64,000 nucleotides of DNA from Bolinopsis microptera (taxonomy: Eukaryota > Ctenophora > Tentaculata > Lobata > Bolinopsidae): NCBI RefSeq assembly GCF_026151205.1, contig NC_087075.1, forward strand, positions 10,090,303 to 10,154,302. The letters are read 5' to 3'. The number at the start of each line of letters is the position of its first letter. Position 1 is the stretch's first letter. Both the position numbers and the translations under genes were made by a program. Under the pieces are notes generated by a model. The model had not been told where the DNA came from, searched no databases, and saw only the letters and a list, made by a program, of their open reading frames with translations. Below are positions 32,620-43,694 of the stretch, piece by piece.

Positions 32620-33530
32620 AGTTCGTGACTTTCAAGTGTCACAATACTATTACTATAATTACTACACTGGTGAATTTTGTAAATTCATTAAGTAAAACCT
32701 ACAGGAGGATATGACAATTAGGGTTAAGTTTGACCCAATTTCTCGTGCTAACCAGGTTCTACCATGTACTGTGCCAGGAGCCGTTGGGACGCTTAATGTA
32801 AATATTTCACCCCGGGTTTGACCAGGTGACACTGCTTTAGTATCGGTTGTTATCTATCATACGTTCAATAATCACTGTTCTAACAGTGACCTGTTACTCT
32901 GGTCGGCACCTCTGCCGCATCTGCATGAGATCAAATGAGAAACTGAGAGGGTGCACGTGAACGCTAACAGGGTGCATAGGTGCATACTGCATAGTGAAGC
33001 AAATAAATAGTTGCCTGTTTAAATTCCTTTCCCATTTATCGTCTTAGTTGACAATTCCATTTTCAATCAATCTTCAGTCAGGACTTTAAACCAGGGGGAG
33101 GGCAGGGGGAAGCGATCCATAATTGGCTTCCGTACGGCAAATATAGAGTGGTGTGAAGCGTTTATACACACGTTCATCAAGTTATTCTGTTATACACAAT
33201 TTTAAGCTTCTTTGTTAATAATAGCCTCGCGATGCTAAGGAGAATATTTCGACTAATGTTAAGGTTCGCTGAGACATATTGACGGGGCAAATTTTACATT
33301 TTCTTATTGTCCTGCTGGTTTGTTGACCAGCCTCATAGAGCTAGCTCCTTGAGGCTGGTGATCAGTAAACCTACAATTTATTGCATATTTTTTACACACT
33401 CACCTAACCAGCTGATGGGCATATTGATTATCATGACATAAATGTTATTTATAATGAATCTGGTTACTACATCAAAACCCCAATTTACCATGGAATTTGG
33501 ACGTGTCACAGTTCAAATTTGAGTGAGCCA
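32620..33530. other. Intervening sequence with a duplicated flank, no gene recognised
   Basis: The first ~160 bp resembles 33755-33960 (TGACAATTAGGGTTAAGTTTGACC here, TGACAAGGATTAAGTTTGACC there, each preceded by AACCTACAGG). The rest shows no recognised feature. Confidence 0.45.
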
Positions 33531-33972
33531 CCCTGTCAGGCTGTCAATAGGTGTCTAGGAGTTAGTCGGCTCGTAAATGTAAAACCATCGGATATGACCG
33601 GTGCCAGGGTTTCTAATAATAAATAATGATCATAGTTCCATACCTCAGCTCTGGTAGCCATTCCCACGATAGAAATCCTATCTTGATTCAAGTCCGTGAT
33701 GAATGGATTTCCAGTAGATTTCATTCGAAGTCGAATCATTTCGAGCTTATCTTGATAGCTTTGAGCTATTGTAAACCAAATTGCTCCTCTTCTCACTAAC
33801 TATCGGACGATTTACGTACTAAAGATCGACAACTAAAGTTCGTGGAATTCGAGTGTCACTATACTACTATACTAATGAACGTTATAAATTCGAGATCCTG
33901 GTGGAACCTACAGGTGGACATGACAAGGATTAAGTTTGACCGATTTTCCCGAGCTTAATTACTGTCAATAAA

Positions 33973-34263
33973 CTAAATAATCACTTCTGCTTGAGCGAGC
34001 ATGCTTTCTCTTTTACACAAAAACTCAGTTACATTCTTGAACGGTGCGAGAGTCTTGGTTATATCTTTAGCTAACTCAGTCTCTCCTGCATCCAGCTTTA
34101 GATTGCCTAGCTCCAAGTCATCTAAAATTCTGTGCACTGCATCAGTTATCCGGTCATATCTCTCCAAAATACTGCACACTGAGCTCCAACAGGTTTTGTA
34201 GTCTCGTTGCAGTCTGAGTTCCTTTCCGTGCTTTAACAAACAACAATAACTACGTCTGACCAT
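33973..34263 (-). pseudogene. hAT transposase fragment
   Basis: 96 residues: LQRDYKTCWSSVCSILERYD, RITDAVHRILDDLEL, then TELAKDITKTLAPFKNVTEF. This is the central region of an hAT transposase: the position of the conserved TRW (here TCW), then the helical stretch leading to L-x-x-F-K-x-x-T. Only this part is present; the N-terminal zinc finger and C-terminal dimerisation region were not seen. Confidence 0.7.
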
Positions 34264-34284
34264 ATGTTTGTTGTTTGTTTGTTT

Positions 34285-34930
34285 CAGGAGGTGACCGGGA
34301 CATGAATTCAGGCCTGACCGGGACCGGGACCGGGATACAAAATGTGACTTGACCGGGACCGGGACCGGGACCGGGACTGAGATCTCCTGAGATTATCAAT
34401 TTACCGGGACCGGGATGAAAAATGTGACTTGACCGGGACCGGGACCGGGACCGGGATAGCTCAAAATTGCCAATCCCGGTACCGGGATTCCCGGTACCGG
34501 GAATTCCGGTCGATTACTGGTTAATTCATGATCATAATTTATTACTCAAACTTGTTTAGCAATTTTAAACATTGTTGTATATATAGTTTCTAAAGTTTCT
34601 AGCCTAAAGTTTGATGCTTCAATTTGTTCGCAAGTTAAGAGTCTAAAGAGAAATTCTCCAAGAGAAATCATTGTTGTATATGGCTCAGAGGATGTTTAAA
34701 GATGAAATTCACAATGAATGAAAGGAAAAACTTGAAATCACAGTGAATGAAATTATGTAAAAGATCCCGGTCAAAATCCCGGCAAATTTGAGTGATTGAC
34801 CGGGACCGGGACCGGGATCACAAATAAATAAATCAGCATTTGACCGGGACCGGGACTGGGACCGGGATAGCTTAAAATTGCCAATCCCGGTACCGGGATT
34901 CCCGGAACCGGGAATCCCGGTCACCTCCTG
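34285..34930. mobile_element. GGGACC-rich hAT MITE with exact 8-bp target duplication GTTTGTTT
   Basis: Starts CAGGAGGTGACCGGGA and ends with the inverted TCACCTCCTG. GTTTGTTT is present on both sides (34277-34284, 34931-34938). The interior is dominated by tandem GGGACC/GGTCCC units (34300-34500 and 34785-34920). A further 8-bp duplication, GACCATAT (34258-34265 and 35005-35012), surrounds it and ~90 bp of other sequence, suggesting a nested second insertion. No transposase. Related to 22528-23004. Confidence 0.85.
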
Positions 34931-35336
34931 GTTTGTTTATAGAACCCGTCCCCAATCTCGTATCGGAAAATGACTAAACTCAGGTCGGAGTGTGAATACG
35001 GGTGGACCATATAACAACCTCCAAGTTACTTATTAGATGCGATAACGCAACATTTCAATTTTCACTGCCACAAATTCATACACATTACATACTACACAGC
35101 ACGTCAGCATACCATCATGTCAGTATCACACTGCAAATTATGCTAGCACTGGGTTTCAACTTTAGTTAATACAAACAGAGAAATATTCTAAATGTGGCCA
35201 TTTTACCATATTAATAAAAATTGGTTGATTATCGCGATAATTATCGAAAATTATCGCGATAATCGATAACGGTTTTTGGGAAATTATCGCCGATAATTAT
35301 CGGCCGGTAATATCGGTTGGCAACCCTAGTTCGAGC

Positions 35337-35640
35337 GCGCGAAAAGTGGCATGCAACGTATGTCAAGGGTGAAACGACCGTGGGGGTCGCAACGTCAAAC
35401 GTGATACAAATATTCATTAGTTTAACTTTAGAAGAAACAGATACTTGAAAATGTCACAAAGTTAGAAACTACTGCTTCGATTTCCCAAACAAATTTAAAC
35501 TTTTTTATTAAGTCAATTTATTATATTAAGTAAAATTGTTCAGACATTTTATTGACCTGGGGACTATGATAATGTTCATAAATAAAGATGCGGCCGGTGG
35601 AATAACAGGTTGAACGCCGCTCAGCTCAGGCAGTAAACAT
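35337..35640. repeat. A-repeat fragment and G repeat
   Basis: 35337-35415 matches an arm of the A fold-back element (CGAAAAGTGGCATGCAACGT, GACCGTGGGGGTCG). 35555-35630 is a G repeat (GACCTGGGGACTATG through GGAATAACAGGTTGAACGCC). Together these form the flank of the composite hAT region. Confidence 0.5.
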
Positions 35641-35730
35641 TTGCATTTTATGAAACGTTGTTCATTATATTTACACGTTTTACGTAATTATGACATTATT
35701 TTATCAACATTTATTTTTGAAATTTATAAA

Positions 35731-35835
35731 AATTAAAAATTTATAAAATTTATTATAAAATTTATAAGATTTATAAAATTTATAAAATTTATAGGATTTG
35801 TAAAATTTATAAAATAAATTTTATAAATTTTTCGG
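35731..35835. repeat. AT-rich minisatellite (TTTATAAAAT units)
   Basis: About nine imperfect 10-11-bp units built on AAATTTATAAAATTTATAAG. Confidence 0.75.
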
Positions 35836-36237
35836 CGGTCGCGCGCTACTGGCACTGCAAGCGAGATCAGGGCTCTGGTTAGAGCAAAATACAAATCAAG
35901 AGAGGAAAATACGTAGCTGCATAAAGTGAATAAACGAGCAACTCATCAATGTTGAATGTTGATGGTATTCCCAACAGATTCGAATTATGTCGATTTAGTC
36001 ACGACAAAAGTGGTCACTAGTTAGTCACTAGCCGGCTACATCAACATGTAATGTGTCTGTATCAAACTCACAGTTATACAGATACACCCAAGCAATGTCT
36101 ACTAGAAAACTGCAAACATTCACATGACGTGACTTACCGGGTAAGTTACCCTACTTAATTGTGCGAGAAGGTGAACAAATGCAAAGATGTGGAAATGAAA
36201 TAATATGTATTCTCTCACGATCAGTGTGTAACTGTCC

Positions 36238-36365
36238 GGGGGGATACCAATGGCATAAATGGCATAATGGAGAATTGGCCAATAAAAATTCCATTTATGC
36301 CATAAAACGTATGCCATTTATGCCATTTTATGACATTCTATGCCATTTGTACCCCCCCCCCCCCC
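36238..36365. mobile_element. 128-bp fold-back element with G/C-tract ends and 8-bp target duplication
   Basis: AACTGTCC flanks the element at 36230-36237 and 36366-36373. It begins GGGGGGATACCAATGGCATA and ends with the inverted TATGCCATTTGTA followed by ~15 C. TGGCATAAATGGCATAATGG and its complement form the stem. It is too small to code for anything. Confidence 0.75.
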
Positions 36366-36444
36366 AACTGTCCATAATGTAAAAGTTGTTATCTCACTCT
36401 TGTTTACGCTAATATAATGCATTAAATAGGGGTGCAATAACTGG

Positions 36445-36930
36445 GAGGGAGATAACTATTGTTATCACATTATAAGCAGTGATGTAACTGCTTAATGTCT
36501 CGTCTTATAACTCGTTTTATCCAACTCGTCAAACTCGTTGGATAAAACTATTTTCACAACTCAAAGTTTGTGAAAATAATGTTATCACATTATAAGCAGT
36601 GATGTAACTGCTTAATGTCAATTGTTAAGACAATCAATCTATATTAAAACTTTATAACAAACCGGAATTGGAACCCTAGCGAATTCAATACGGACAACAG
36701 CTCATGAGGGTAATGGAAATATTTCTACGAACTTAGTGATAGCTTGATAGTGAAACGCGTATACAAAGGATACCACAATGCGGGCAACATGCCGCAAGCT
36801 CTAAGTCACAAAAGGCCACTGAGCTGCAAAATTTTGCCACTACCCGATAGATCTAAATAAAAGATGTAAAGTGATTTAAACATCATTCTGTCCGATAACC
36901 ATAATATTCCTTAGGACCACTTGTTCCAAA
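36445..36930. repeat. Short direct duplication and D repeat, copy 2
   Basis: GTTATCACATTATAAGCAGT followed by GATGTAACTGCTTAATGTC occurs at 36454 and again at 36582. The D repeat follows at 36622-36930, matching 20738-21035. Confidence 0.65.
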
Positions 36931-37071
36931 ACCACGTGCCTAAGAACAAATTGTTGTTCTTAGGTATGTGTAGATTGTAGAATGTTTTAAAATAACCGTT
37001 TATAAACGGTTATGATATGGGGCAAGCCAGAAACGCGCATACTTACTTTACCGTTCTATCTATCATCAGAA

Positions 37072-39440
37072 GACGTTAAGAAGTTAAGAAGTTAAGACCG
37101 CCAAACGGTGCCCGCGGGGCAGCCACGCCCATATTTGGTCCAAATTAGGCCCAATTTAGCCAAATACCCTCAACATGCCCGAAACCCAGGTATTAGGTGC
37201 TCTACTTGTAGCTAGTGGTCCCCTGAACTCGTATATGTCTTTTCATTAAGATTGGACAAAAAATGACCGAGTTATGAGCCAAAAACCGTATGACCATATT
37301 TTGGCATACGCATCAAATTTGATCGATTTTGGCCCATAAATTGGTCAAATATCAATATTTTTGAATGAAACCAACTTTATATGGAAGGTAAGCCTATACT
37401 ACACATCCTCTATGATTATCAGCTCAGTATCTACCTAACCGTGGATTCTGTGTTCAAATAATCGCAAATGAGCGATTTTGTTCATTTTTTGCAATTATTT
37501 GATTACAGAATCCACAGTTAGGTAGATACTGAGCTGATAATCATAGATTAACTCATCAGCAACAACAGTGAAATCATTGAATTAATCACGAACGAAAGTC
37601 AAGTCCACCTCACGAGAGTCGTTGCTAGATTTGCCACTACGTGTTTTAACAACCGCAAGAAATTCGTCGACTCTCTGGCCAGTACATGAATAATAAACAT
37701 CACTGTACCAGCGCTGTTTCTTTTCGCGCAACAATGAGTGCAGAGTGACCTGGCTCAAGCATTACAGCATTACCAAGGCGACTGTAAACAAAATATTTAT
37801 TGTCAAAATCTTTATTTTTCACTTTGGTTTAAGTTATATAATATAATAAATTTAAATCATATGATATTGTTATTATCTTAACAGTTACTATTGTAACTAA
37901 AGATTTTAAATTTGTATTCCTTGTATTCCTTGTATTCCTTGTATTCCTTGTATTCCTATTCCTAGAGGATGTGTAGTATAGGCTTACCTTCCATATAAAG
38001 TTGGTTTCATTCAAAAATATTGATATTTGACCAATTTATGGGCCAAAATCGATCAAATTTGATGCGTATGCCCAAATATGGTCATACGGTTTTTGGCTCA
38101 TAACTCGGTCATTTTTTGTCCAATCTTAATAAAAAAAGTCATATACGAGTTAAGGGGACCACTAGCTACAAGTAGAGTACCTAAAATCTGGTTTTTGGGC
38201 ATGTTCAGGCTATTTGGCTGAATTGGGCCTAATTTGGACCAAATATGGGTGTGGCTGCCCCGCGGGCACCGTTTGGCGGTTGGGGTCCCGGACCCCCTCA
38301 AAAGTTCGGTCACCGGTCCTAGTTTGTTGGTCAACTGCTATCTCGAAACCAAGTTTCACAAAAAAATCAGGGCGAACCCCCCCCCCCCCCCCCCCTTAAG
38401 AAGTTAAGAAGTTAAGAAGTTAAGAAGTTAAGAAGTTAAGAAGTTAAGAAGTTAAGAAGTTAAGAAGTTAAGAAGTTAAGAAGTTAAGAAGTTAGGAAGT
38501 TAAGAAGTTAAGAAGTTAAGAAGTTAAGAAGTTAAGAAGTTAAGAAGTTAAGAAGTTAAGAAGTTAAGAAGTTGAGAAGTTAAGAAGTTAAGAAGTTAAG
38601 AAGTTAAGAAGTTAAGAAGTTAAGAAGTTAAGAAGTTAAAAAGTTAAGAAGTTAAGAAGTTAAGAAGTTAAGAAGTTAAGAAGTTAAGAAGTTAAGAAGT
38701 TAAGAAGTTAAGAAGTTAAGAAGTTAAGAAGTTAAGAAGTTAAGAAGTTAAGAAGTTAAGAAGTTAAGAAGTTAAGATAAGAAGTTAAGAAGTTAAGAAG
38801 TTAAGAAGTTAAGAAGTTAAGAAGTTAAGAAGTTAAGAAGTTCAGAAGTTAAGAAGTTAAGAAGTTAAGAAGTTAAGAAGTTAAGAAGTTAAGAAGTTAA
38901 GAAGTTAAGAAATTAAGAAGTTAAGAAGTTAAGAAGTTAAGAAGTTAAGAAGTTAAGAAGTTAAGAAGTTCAGAAGTTAAGAAGTTAAGAAGTTAAGAAG
39001 TTAAGAAGTTAAGAAGTTAAGAAGTTAAGAAGTTAAGAAGTTAAGAAATTAAGAAGTTAAGAAGTTAAGAAGTTAAGAAGTTAAGAAGTTAGGAAGTTAA
39101 GAAGTTAAGAAGTTAAGAAGTTAAGAAGTTAAGAAGTTAAGAAGTTAAGAAGTTAAGAAGTTAAGAAGTTGAGAAGTTAAGAAGTTAAGAAGTTAAGAAG
39201 TTAAGAAGTTAAGAAGTTAAGATAAGAAGTTAAGAAGTTAAGAAGTTAAGAAGTTAAGAAGTTAAGAAGTTAAGAAGTTAAGAAGTTAAGAAGTTCAGAA
39301 GTTAAGAAGTTAAGAAGTTAAGAAGTTAAGAAGTTAAGAAGTTAAGAAGTTAAGAAATTAAGAAGTTAAGAAGTTAAGAAGTTAAGAAGTTAAGAAGTTA
39401 GGAAGTTAAGAAGTTAAAAAGTTAAGAAGTTAAGAAGTAA
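37072..39440. repeat. Octamer satellite (AAGTTAAG)n, split by a fold-back element
   Basis: About 1045 bp of nearly pure GAAGTTAA octamers at 38396-39440, roughly 130 copies. A short stub of the same repeat sits at 37072-37095 on the other side of the E element. Variants (GTTAGGAAG, GTTGAGAAG, GATAAGAAG, GTTCAGAAG, GAAATTAAG) recur in the same order twice (about 38491-38911 and 39089-39354), which shows a higher-order structure produced by unequal exchange. No coding. Confidence 0.9.
37096..38395. mobile_element. E element, fold-back copy, inserted at TTAA in the octamer satellite
   Basis: Flanked by TTAA on both sides (37092-37095, 38396-38399), each belonging to the satellite. Arms 37098-37405 and 37975-38282 are inverted copies (GCCAAACGGTGCCCGCGGGG ... 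ACTTTATATGGAAGGTAAGC). A smaller inverted repeat sits at 37410-37546. The right end continues about 110 bp further, through GGTCAACTGCTATCTCGAAA to a ~19-base C tract; the left end lacks this terminal part. Related copies are 53487-54224 and a fragment at 50925-51137. No transposase was seen. Confidence 0.8.
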
Positions 39441-40107
39441 AACTGCACAGAAAAGTATTGAAGAGACGGGTGTGATGGTTATTTATTCTATCAGTATCCA
39501 CAAGTATTATAGACATACAATGGATAGACTATTGTGGAATTGTGCAGTAGGTGAAATCAGTGTTATTATTGATTGCCACTTCTCAGATCTTCAGATACTT
39601 GTCACAAACGTTGTCGGATCTATAGTTATTGATTTGTGATTAGCTTGTTATTGAACTATTTATACTATTGAATGGACTGCTTTCTGGAACGTCCTGGAAC
39701 GTCCTGGAACGTCCTGCGAACAAATTGCCGGGACCTTCGTATAGTAAACGGTCGGCCGTTTCAAAACAGTGCAATGAGACTGCTTCCGTTCGAGTGGCCA
39801 TGAATTTGGGAAAGCGACGTTCTACACAGATAATGGGAATTTTAGATATAGCATAGAAGTTTTGATTGATGGAAAAATTTGATAATATGTCATATCTTGT
39901 TATTATGGACCCCCATCAGCATTCAGCCTGTGTCGGATGTTATAATTTGAGATCACATCATCATGGCCGGGGACATGAGCCGATAAAATTGAATATTTAA
40001 CGAATATATTTCATTTAACTTAGCTCTGCAAAAATATTGTCTTTCGCCGTGATTTTCATGAGTGTTAAATCACTCTACATACAGTCGATTTTAGAAATTT
40101 TTCTAAA
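39441..40107. other. No recognised gene
   Basis: Contains a triple GGAACGTCCT at 39685-39715. The plus-strand open frame at 39668-39856 has no recognisable family. Confidence 0.4.
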
Positions 40108-40400
40108 AGGGCCCCGACATATGGACTCTGATTCCGAATCACCCCCTATGACATAGGGTTAAAATGCTCCCCTGGCAAGATATTGGCGAAAAACTATCTC
40201 GATCACGTGATATGACCGTATAAATAATGAAGTTGGTCTAATTTCTCGTTAGGGTTAGGGTTTCAGTATATGCTTTTGTTAAAGACTGGGTTTGGGTTAG
40301 GGTTAGGATCAGATAAGAGGACTAGGATTTCGATCAGTCATTCAGAGCCATCAAGAGAACGTGTTTTAAAAGTCACGTGACAGTCGAGTGTAGAGTGATT
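40108..40400. repeat. C repeat, diverged copy
   Basis: Begins GGACTCTGATTCCGAATCAC (inverse of the C terminus CGGAATCAGCGTCC), and contains CTCGTTAGGGTTAGGGTT and GGGTTAGGGTTAGG. The other end has diverged. Confidence 0.5.
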
Positions 40401-40861
40401 AATCATCATCCCGTGATTTTCGTGATTTGGTGCCACTGGTGGAGTGGTGGTGCACGTTTCTGCGGGCGCCAGCACTGGGATCGGATTAAGGAATATTAAT
40501 TATTAATATTAGTGTATCGGACTAATTATATTTGGAACATTAACTTTGTCATCAGTAAGGTATGTGCAAAAATCGGCTATTTCTTGCTCTGAGCTGAGTT
40601 CGACCCATGAAGAACCTTCGAACCGTAAAGTGGAAATTATAACCATTACATAGTTATACCACATCAAAAAATTCCAAAAACAAAATTAGAAGCAAGATAT
40701 CAACCAGCTGATATACAGCTCCAATCCGGGAGTTGGTATAGAAGCATTGTAATAAACACGTCAATATCCCTATCACTATCAGAGTCATTTCACAAGAACT
40801 ATCAACAATTTGAGTGCGAGTGTCTTAGTTATACTTAGTAACATTCGGTTTATTATATTTA

Positions 40862-41040
40862 TAGTTGTATAATATTAATAAGTTATAATAATAGCAGTCG
40901 ATTATCCACCTATTCACTGCATTACATGAAAAACTACTAATACTATACAAGTTGTATAATAGTTTCCCATGTAATTGTAATGGCAATGCAGTGAATATGT
41001 GGAGAATCGACTGCTATTATTATAACTTATAAATATTATT
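40862..41040. repeat. ~170-bp fold-back (MITE-like) palindrome
   Basis: AAGTTATAATAATAGCAGTC at the left is the complement of GACTGCTATTATTATAACTT at the right. The arms continue through CACTGCATTACATG against CATGTAATTG...GCAGTG. No target duplication was identified. Confidence 0.65.
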
Positions 41041-41288
41041 ATTAATATTATTATTATATTATTTTGTGAAATGATGATTGATTTTCAATGATTATTGTTG
41101 CATCAAGTTACCCAATCAGTGACGATTAGTTGGTGATGTGGGTGACTCATAGATAGAATCTGATTGAACTAAACGTTAGCTAAATCTAGGTGAGAGTTCA
41201 CATGACAACTAGGATTAAACAGGATTAAACAGGATTAAACATAAATTCGTCAATGACAGCCCTAACACTCACGTCTTAGTTAGTTAAA

Positions 41289-42147
41289 CTTGCCTTATTA
41301 TTTGGACGGACATAAATTGAACGCTGGAGGCCCTATAAACGTTCATCTTAATGTCCGTTCAAATAAAGTCCGTTTAAAATTTTTTTCCACTTCGAACTTT
41401 TTTTCCAAAATATGACAATTCTATGAGAACTTTATTGTGCCGTAAGTTAACGACGGAAAGGTCTCCTTGGTCTACCGGAGGCACAGAAAACTTTACTAGT
41501 ATATGATGTTTTCAAGGGTCACTTGGCGGAAAAAGTCAACGAAATTATGGCACTCAACAACATAGTTCATGAGCTAGTCCCCGCCAACATAACAAACTTG
41601 TTCCAGCCTCTAGATATTACGGTAAATCGTGTTGCCAAGGACATTGTCCGACGTTGTTATAGTTCATTTTACTCAGGGGAGGTAATGGAACATGAGTGCT
41701 AGGAAAGCTCCACGTGATGTTAAGGTTAACCTTAAGTTGTCTAAGATAAAACCACTTCACGCCGAATGGCTTGTAAAAGTTAACACTGAAATGCAGGACC
41801 GGGGTAGTTTGATAAAAAAAGGTTTCCATAAATCTAGAAATCACTGATGCTTTAAGCATAAACTATTTCATGCACGAAAACCCTTCTTTTTTATGAAGAT
41901 GATATGTAATATTAGACACTGATCATGTACACATATTTTAACATTTTTACTGCTTAACGACTGTTTTTCTTACTTACTGTATAAAAAACGGATTTAAAAA
42001 TCATTTGCTGAAATAAAATAACGTCAAAAAAAAGAAAAAAGTTCAGATTTTTGATGGTTTTGAATGCCTTCTAGCGTTCATATTAATGTCCGTTCATAAT
42101 TATGTCCGTTCATTTAATGTTCGTCCAAATAAGGTCCGATAAGGTAG
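41289..42147. mobile_element. Decayed pogo-like DNA transposon
   Basis: The ends are inverted copies of TTATTTGGACGGACATAAAT / TTAATGTTCGTCCAAATAAG, the same termini as the MITEs at 14070-14158, 21440-21602 and 57275-57432. A degenerate transposase tail lies inside (41515-41860). The left end lacks a few terminal bases compared with the MITEs. Confidence 0.65.
41515..41860 (+). pseudogene. pogo/Tigger-like transposase C-terminal remnant
   Basis: Reads KGHLAEKVNEIMALNNIVHE, then LVPANITNLFQPLDITVNR, AKDIVRRCYSSFYSGEVM, a stop and frame change, then VNLKLSKIKPLHAEWLVKV and IKKGFHKSRNH. The V-P-A-x-x-T-x-x-x-Q-P-L-D-x-x-V-N motif is typical of the last part of the DDE domain in pogo-like (CENP-B-related) transposases. 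The N-terminal DNA-binding domain and first catalytic residues are absent. Confidence 0.7.
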
Positions 42148-42639
42148 TCAAAGCTAGCCGAGTTTCGTGTGTACGATAAAGTAGTCACTAGTCTGATTGT
42201 ACTACTACTCATTATAGCATTAAGCATTGTTGGAAAATTATCTCTTATCACTAATTATACGTTATCTTCTGTGTTAAGCGATAAGTTTATTTGTGTATCA
42301 CCATCCGGGGATGTAAAATATGGACCAGTGATAGAAGATGTGAGATAAGCTGCAATACAATCGCTTGTCGATGACATTCGTATGGTACTGGAAGTCTTAA
42401 GATATGATAATGTTTGCAACTTGCACAAGCAGCAGCTGAATAAGGATATAATACGTGCAATTTAACGAGTTAAACACTGATGATTTTAAAATTGCAGCTA
42501 GTTGTATTCTAATTTAAATTTTTGAGTCACAGTACAAGATCAGTCAGAGCTTTTAGGCTATAACTGTAAGAAGGAAAAGGTTGAAATCTTAAGTATTTCG
42601 GTCAAGACACCAGTTGAGGATTCAATTCAAGTTCGATTA

Positions 42640-43030
42640 AGACGTATAGTTCAGCTCTGAAGGATAATGTTAATGGTTCGCAGAATCATCTATTGGATCA
42701 GATTAAGATATGAAGAAAGTTCTTCAGACTGATTTTTGGAATGCCCAAGGAGCTCGACGAGGACCTTGATGCTAAAGTAAGCCACTCGTTTCAAGCGATG
42801 GTATAAGAGAAATCTAAAGTAGAGGCCCACAGAGTAGGCAGAAAGAACGCTATGAAATCATAAAAAGTTGTCACTTCTTGTTCCACAGTGGTTGACCAGA
42901 TATTTTCGAAAGCAAGAAAGTTGAAACTCGTTAAGAACTACAAAACTGTTTTCATTAGCCCAGACCGCTCCCCCGAACAGAGAGACGAGCAGCGAGATTT
43001 GGTCGATATAATCTGAAGAGTCTTATAACT
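42640..43030 (+). pseudogene. Possible ORF1-like retroelement remnant
   Basis: Frames broken by several stops read LRLIFGMPKELDEDLDAK-like sequence and then VVDQIFSKARKLKLVKNYKT followed by VFISPDRSPEQRDEQRDLVD. The latter resembles the 'YISPDRTPEQRxEQRxLV' stretch common in ORF1-type proteins of animal non-LTR elements. The family is tentative. Confidence 0.4.
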
Positions 43031-43694
43031 AAGAAACTGGATAAAAGAGACAATTATTAACAAGAATTGTGCCCGTTAGGCGGACGCTAGATTTCCATCC
43101 GCTGCACCTGGCGGCTGGCTCCGCCCTTTGAAATTGAATATTAAAATTACCGATTATTTCAAGTTCTACTCAGTCATACTCATAATACCTAGCTTGTTCA
43201 GAAATAAAGGGTTGCAATGTACTGTGTAGTGGTTGTACAGCTCAGCTGCGTCGTCCTAATTTTGAACCTACTCTAAGTCTTCGCACGTAATATAATAAGC
43301 ATGATGACAGGTTGATTTATTCACAATTTATAACATTCTCCCTCAAATAACAAAAGCAGAGGCAACATATAAGTGCGGTGGGTGCGGAATCGCAATTCAC
43401 ACTTTGGCCTGATACCGCAAGAATAAGTATAACTATAAGTATATTATTATAAGCTGATAGAATACACTGCAATTACATTAGAGCTTTAAGAATTAAAATT
43501 GTCTGACTCTAATCAGACAAATAAAACAATAGAATGGAGTGAAATGGAGTGAAATTACTCCAGTTGTTAATCAAGTAATAAGCTCGGCGGGTGTACTATT
43601 AATCATAAGCTGACTTCAGGCGTTACATTGACGACGGAGCAGGTTTGTTTGAAGGAACTACAGATGAGTTCAAAATTTCGATTACAGATGTTAA

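Larger units (their letters stand above)
25949..35328. mobile_element. Composite hAT region with matching 8-bp duplication GTTCGAGC at its outer ends
   Basis: GTTCGAGC lies immediately outside both ends (25941-25948 and 35329-35336). The ends are inverted repeats: TAGGGTTGCC at the left and GGCAACCCTA at the right, next to ATCGCGATAATTATCG-rich subterminal sequence. Within it are a LINE (26109-32013), two hAT transposase fragments (32112-32318 and 33973-34263, minus), a hAT MITE (34285-34930) and an internal end-like sequence near 32597 (GTTAGTAACCCTAA). A short flank (ATCTTGATAGCTTTGAGC and what follows) is duplicated at 32605-32780 and 33755-33960. The region is therefore more than one element, probably merged by recombination between hAT copies. 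Confidence 0.65.

Noticed and set aside
33536-33796. 86-residue minus-strand open frame beside the hAT fragment
   Set aside because: No resemblance to the hAT C-terminal region could be seen and the frame is not present beside the other fragment.
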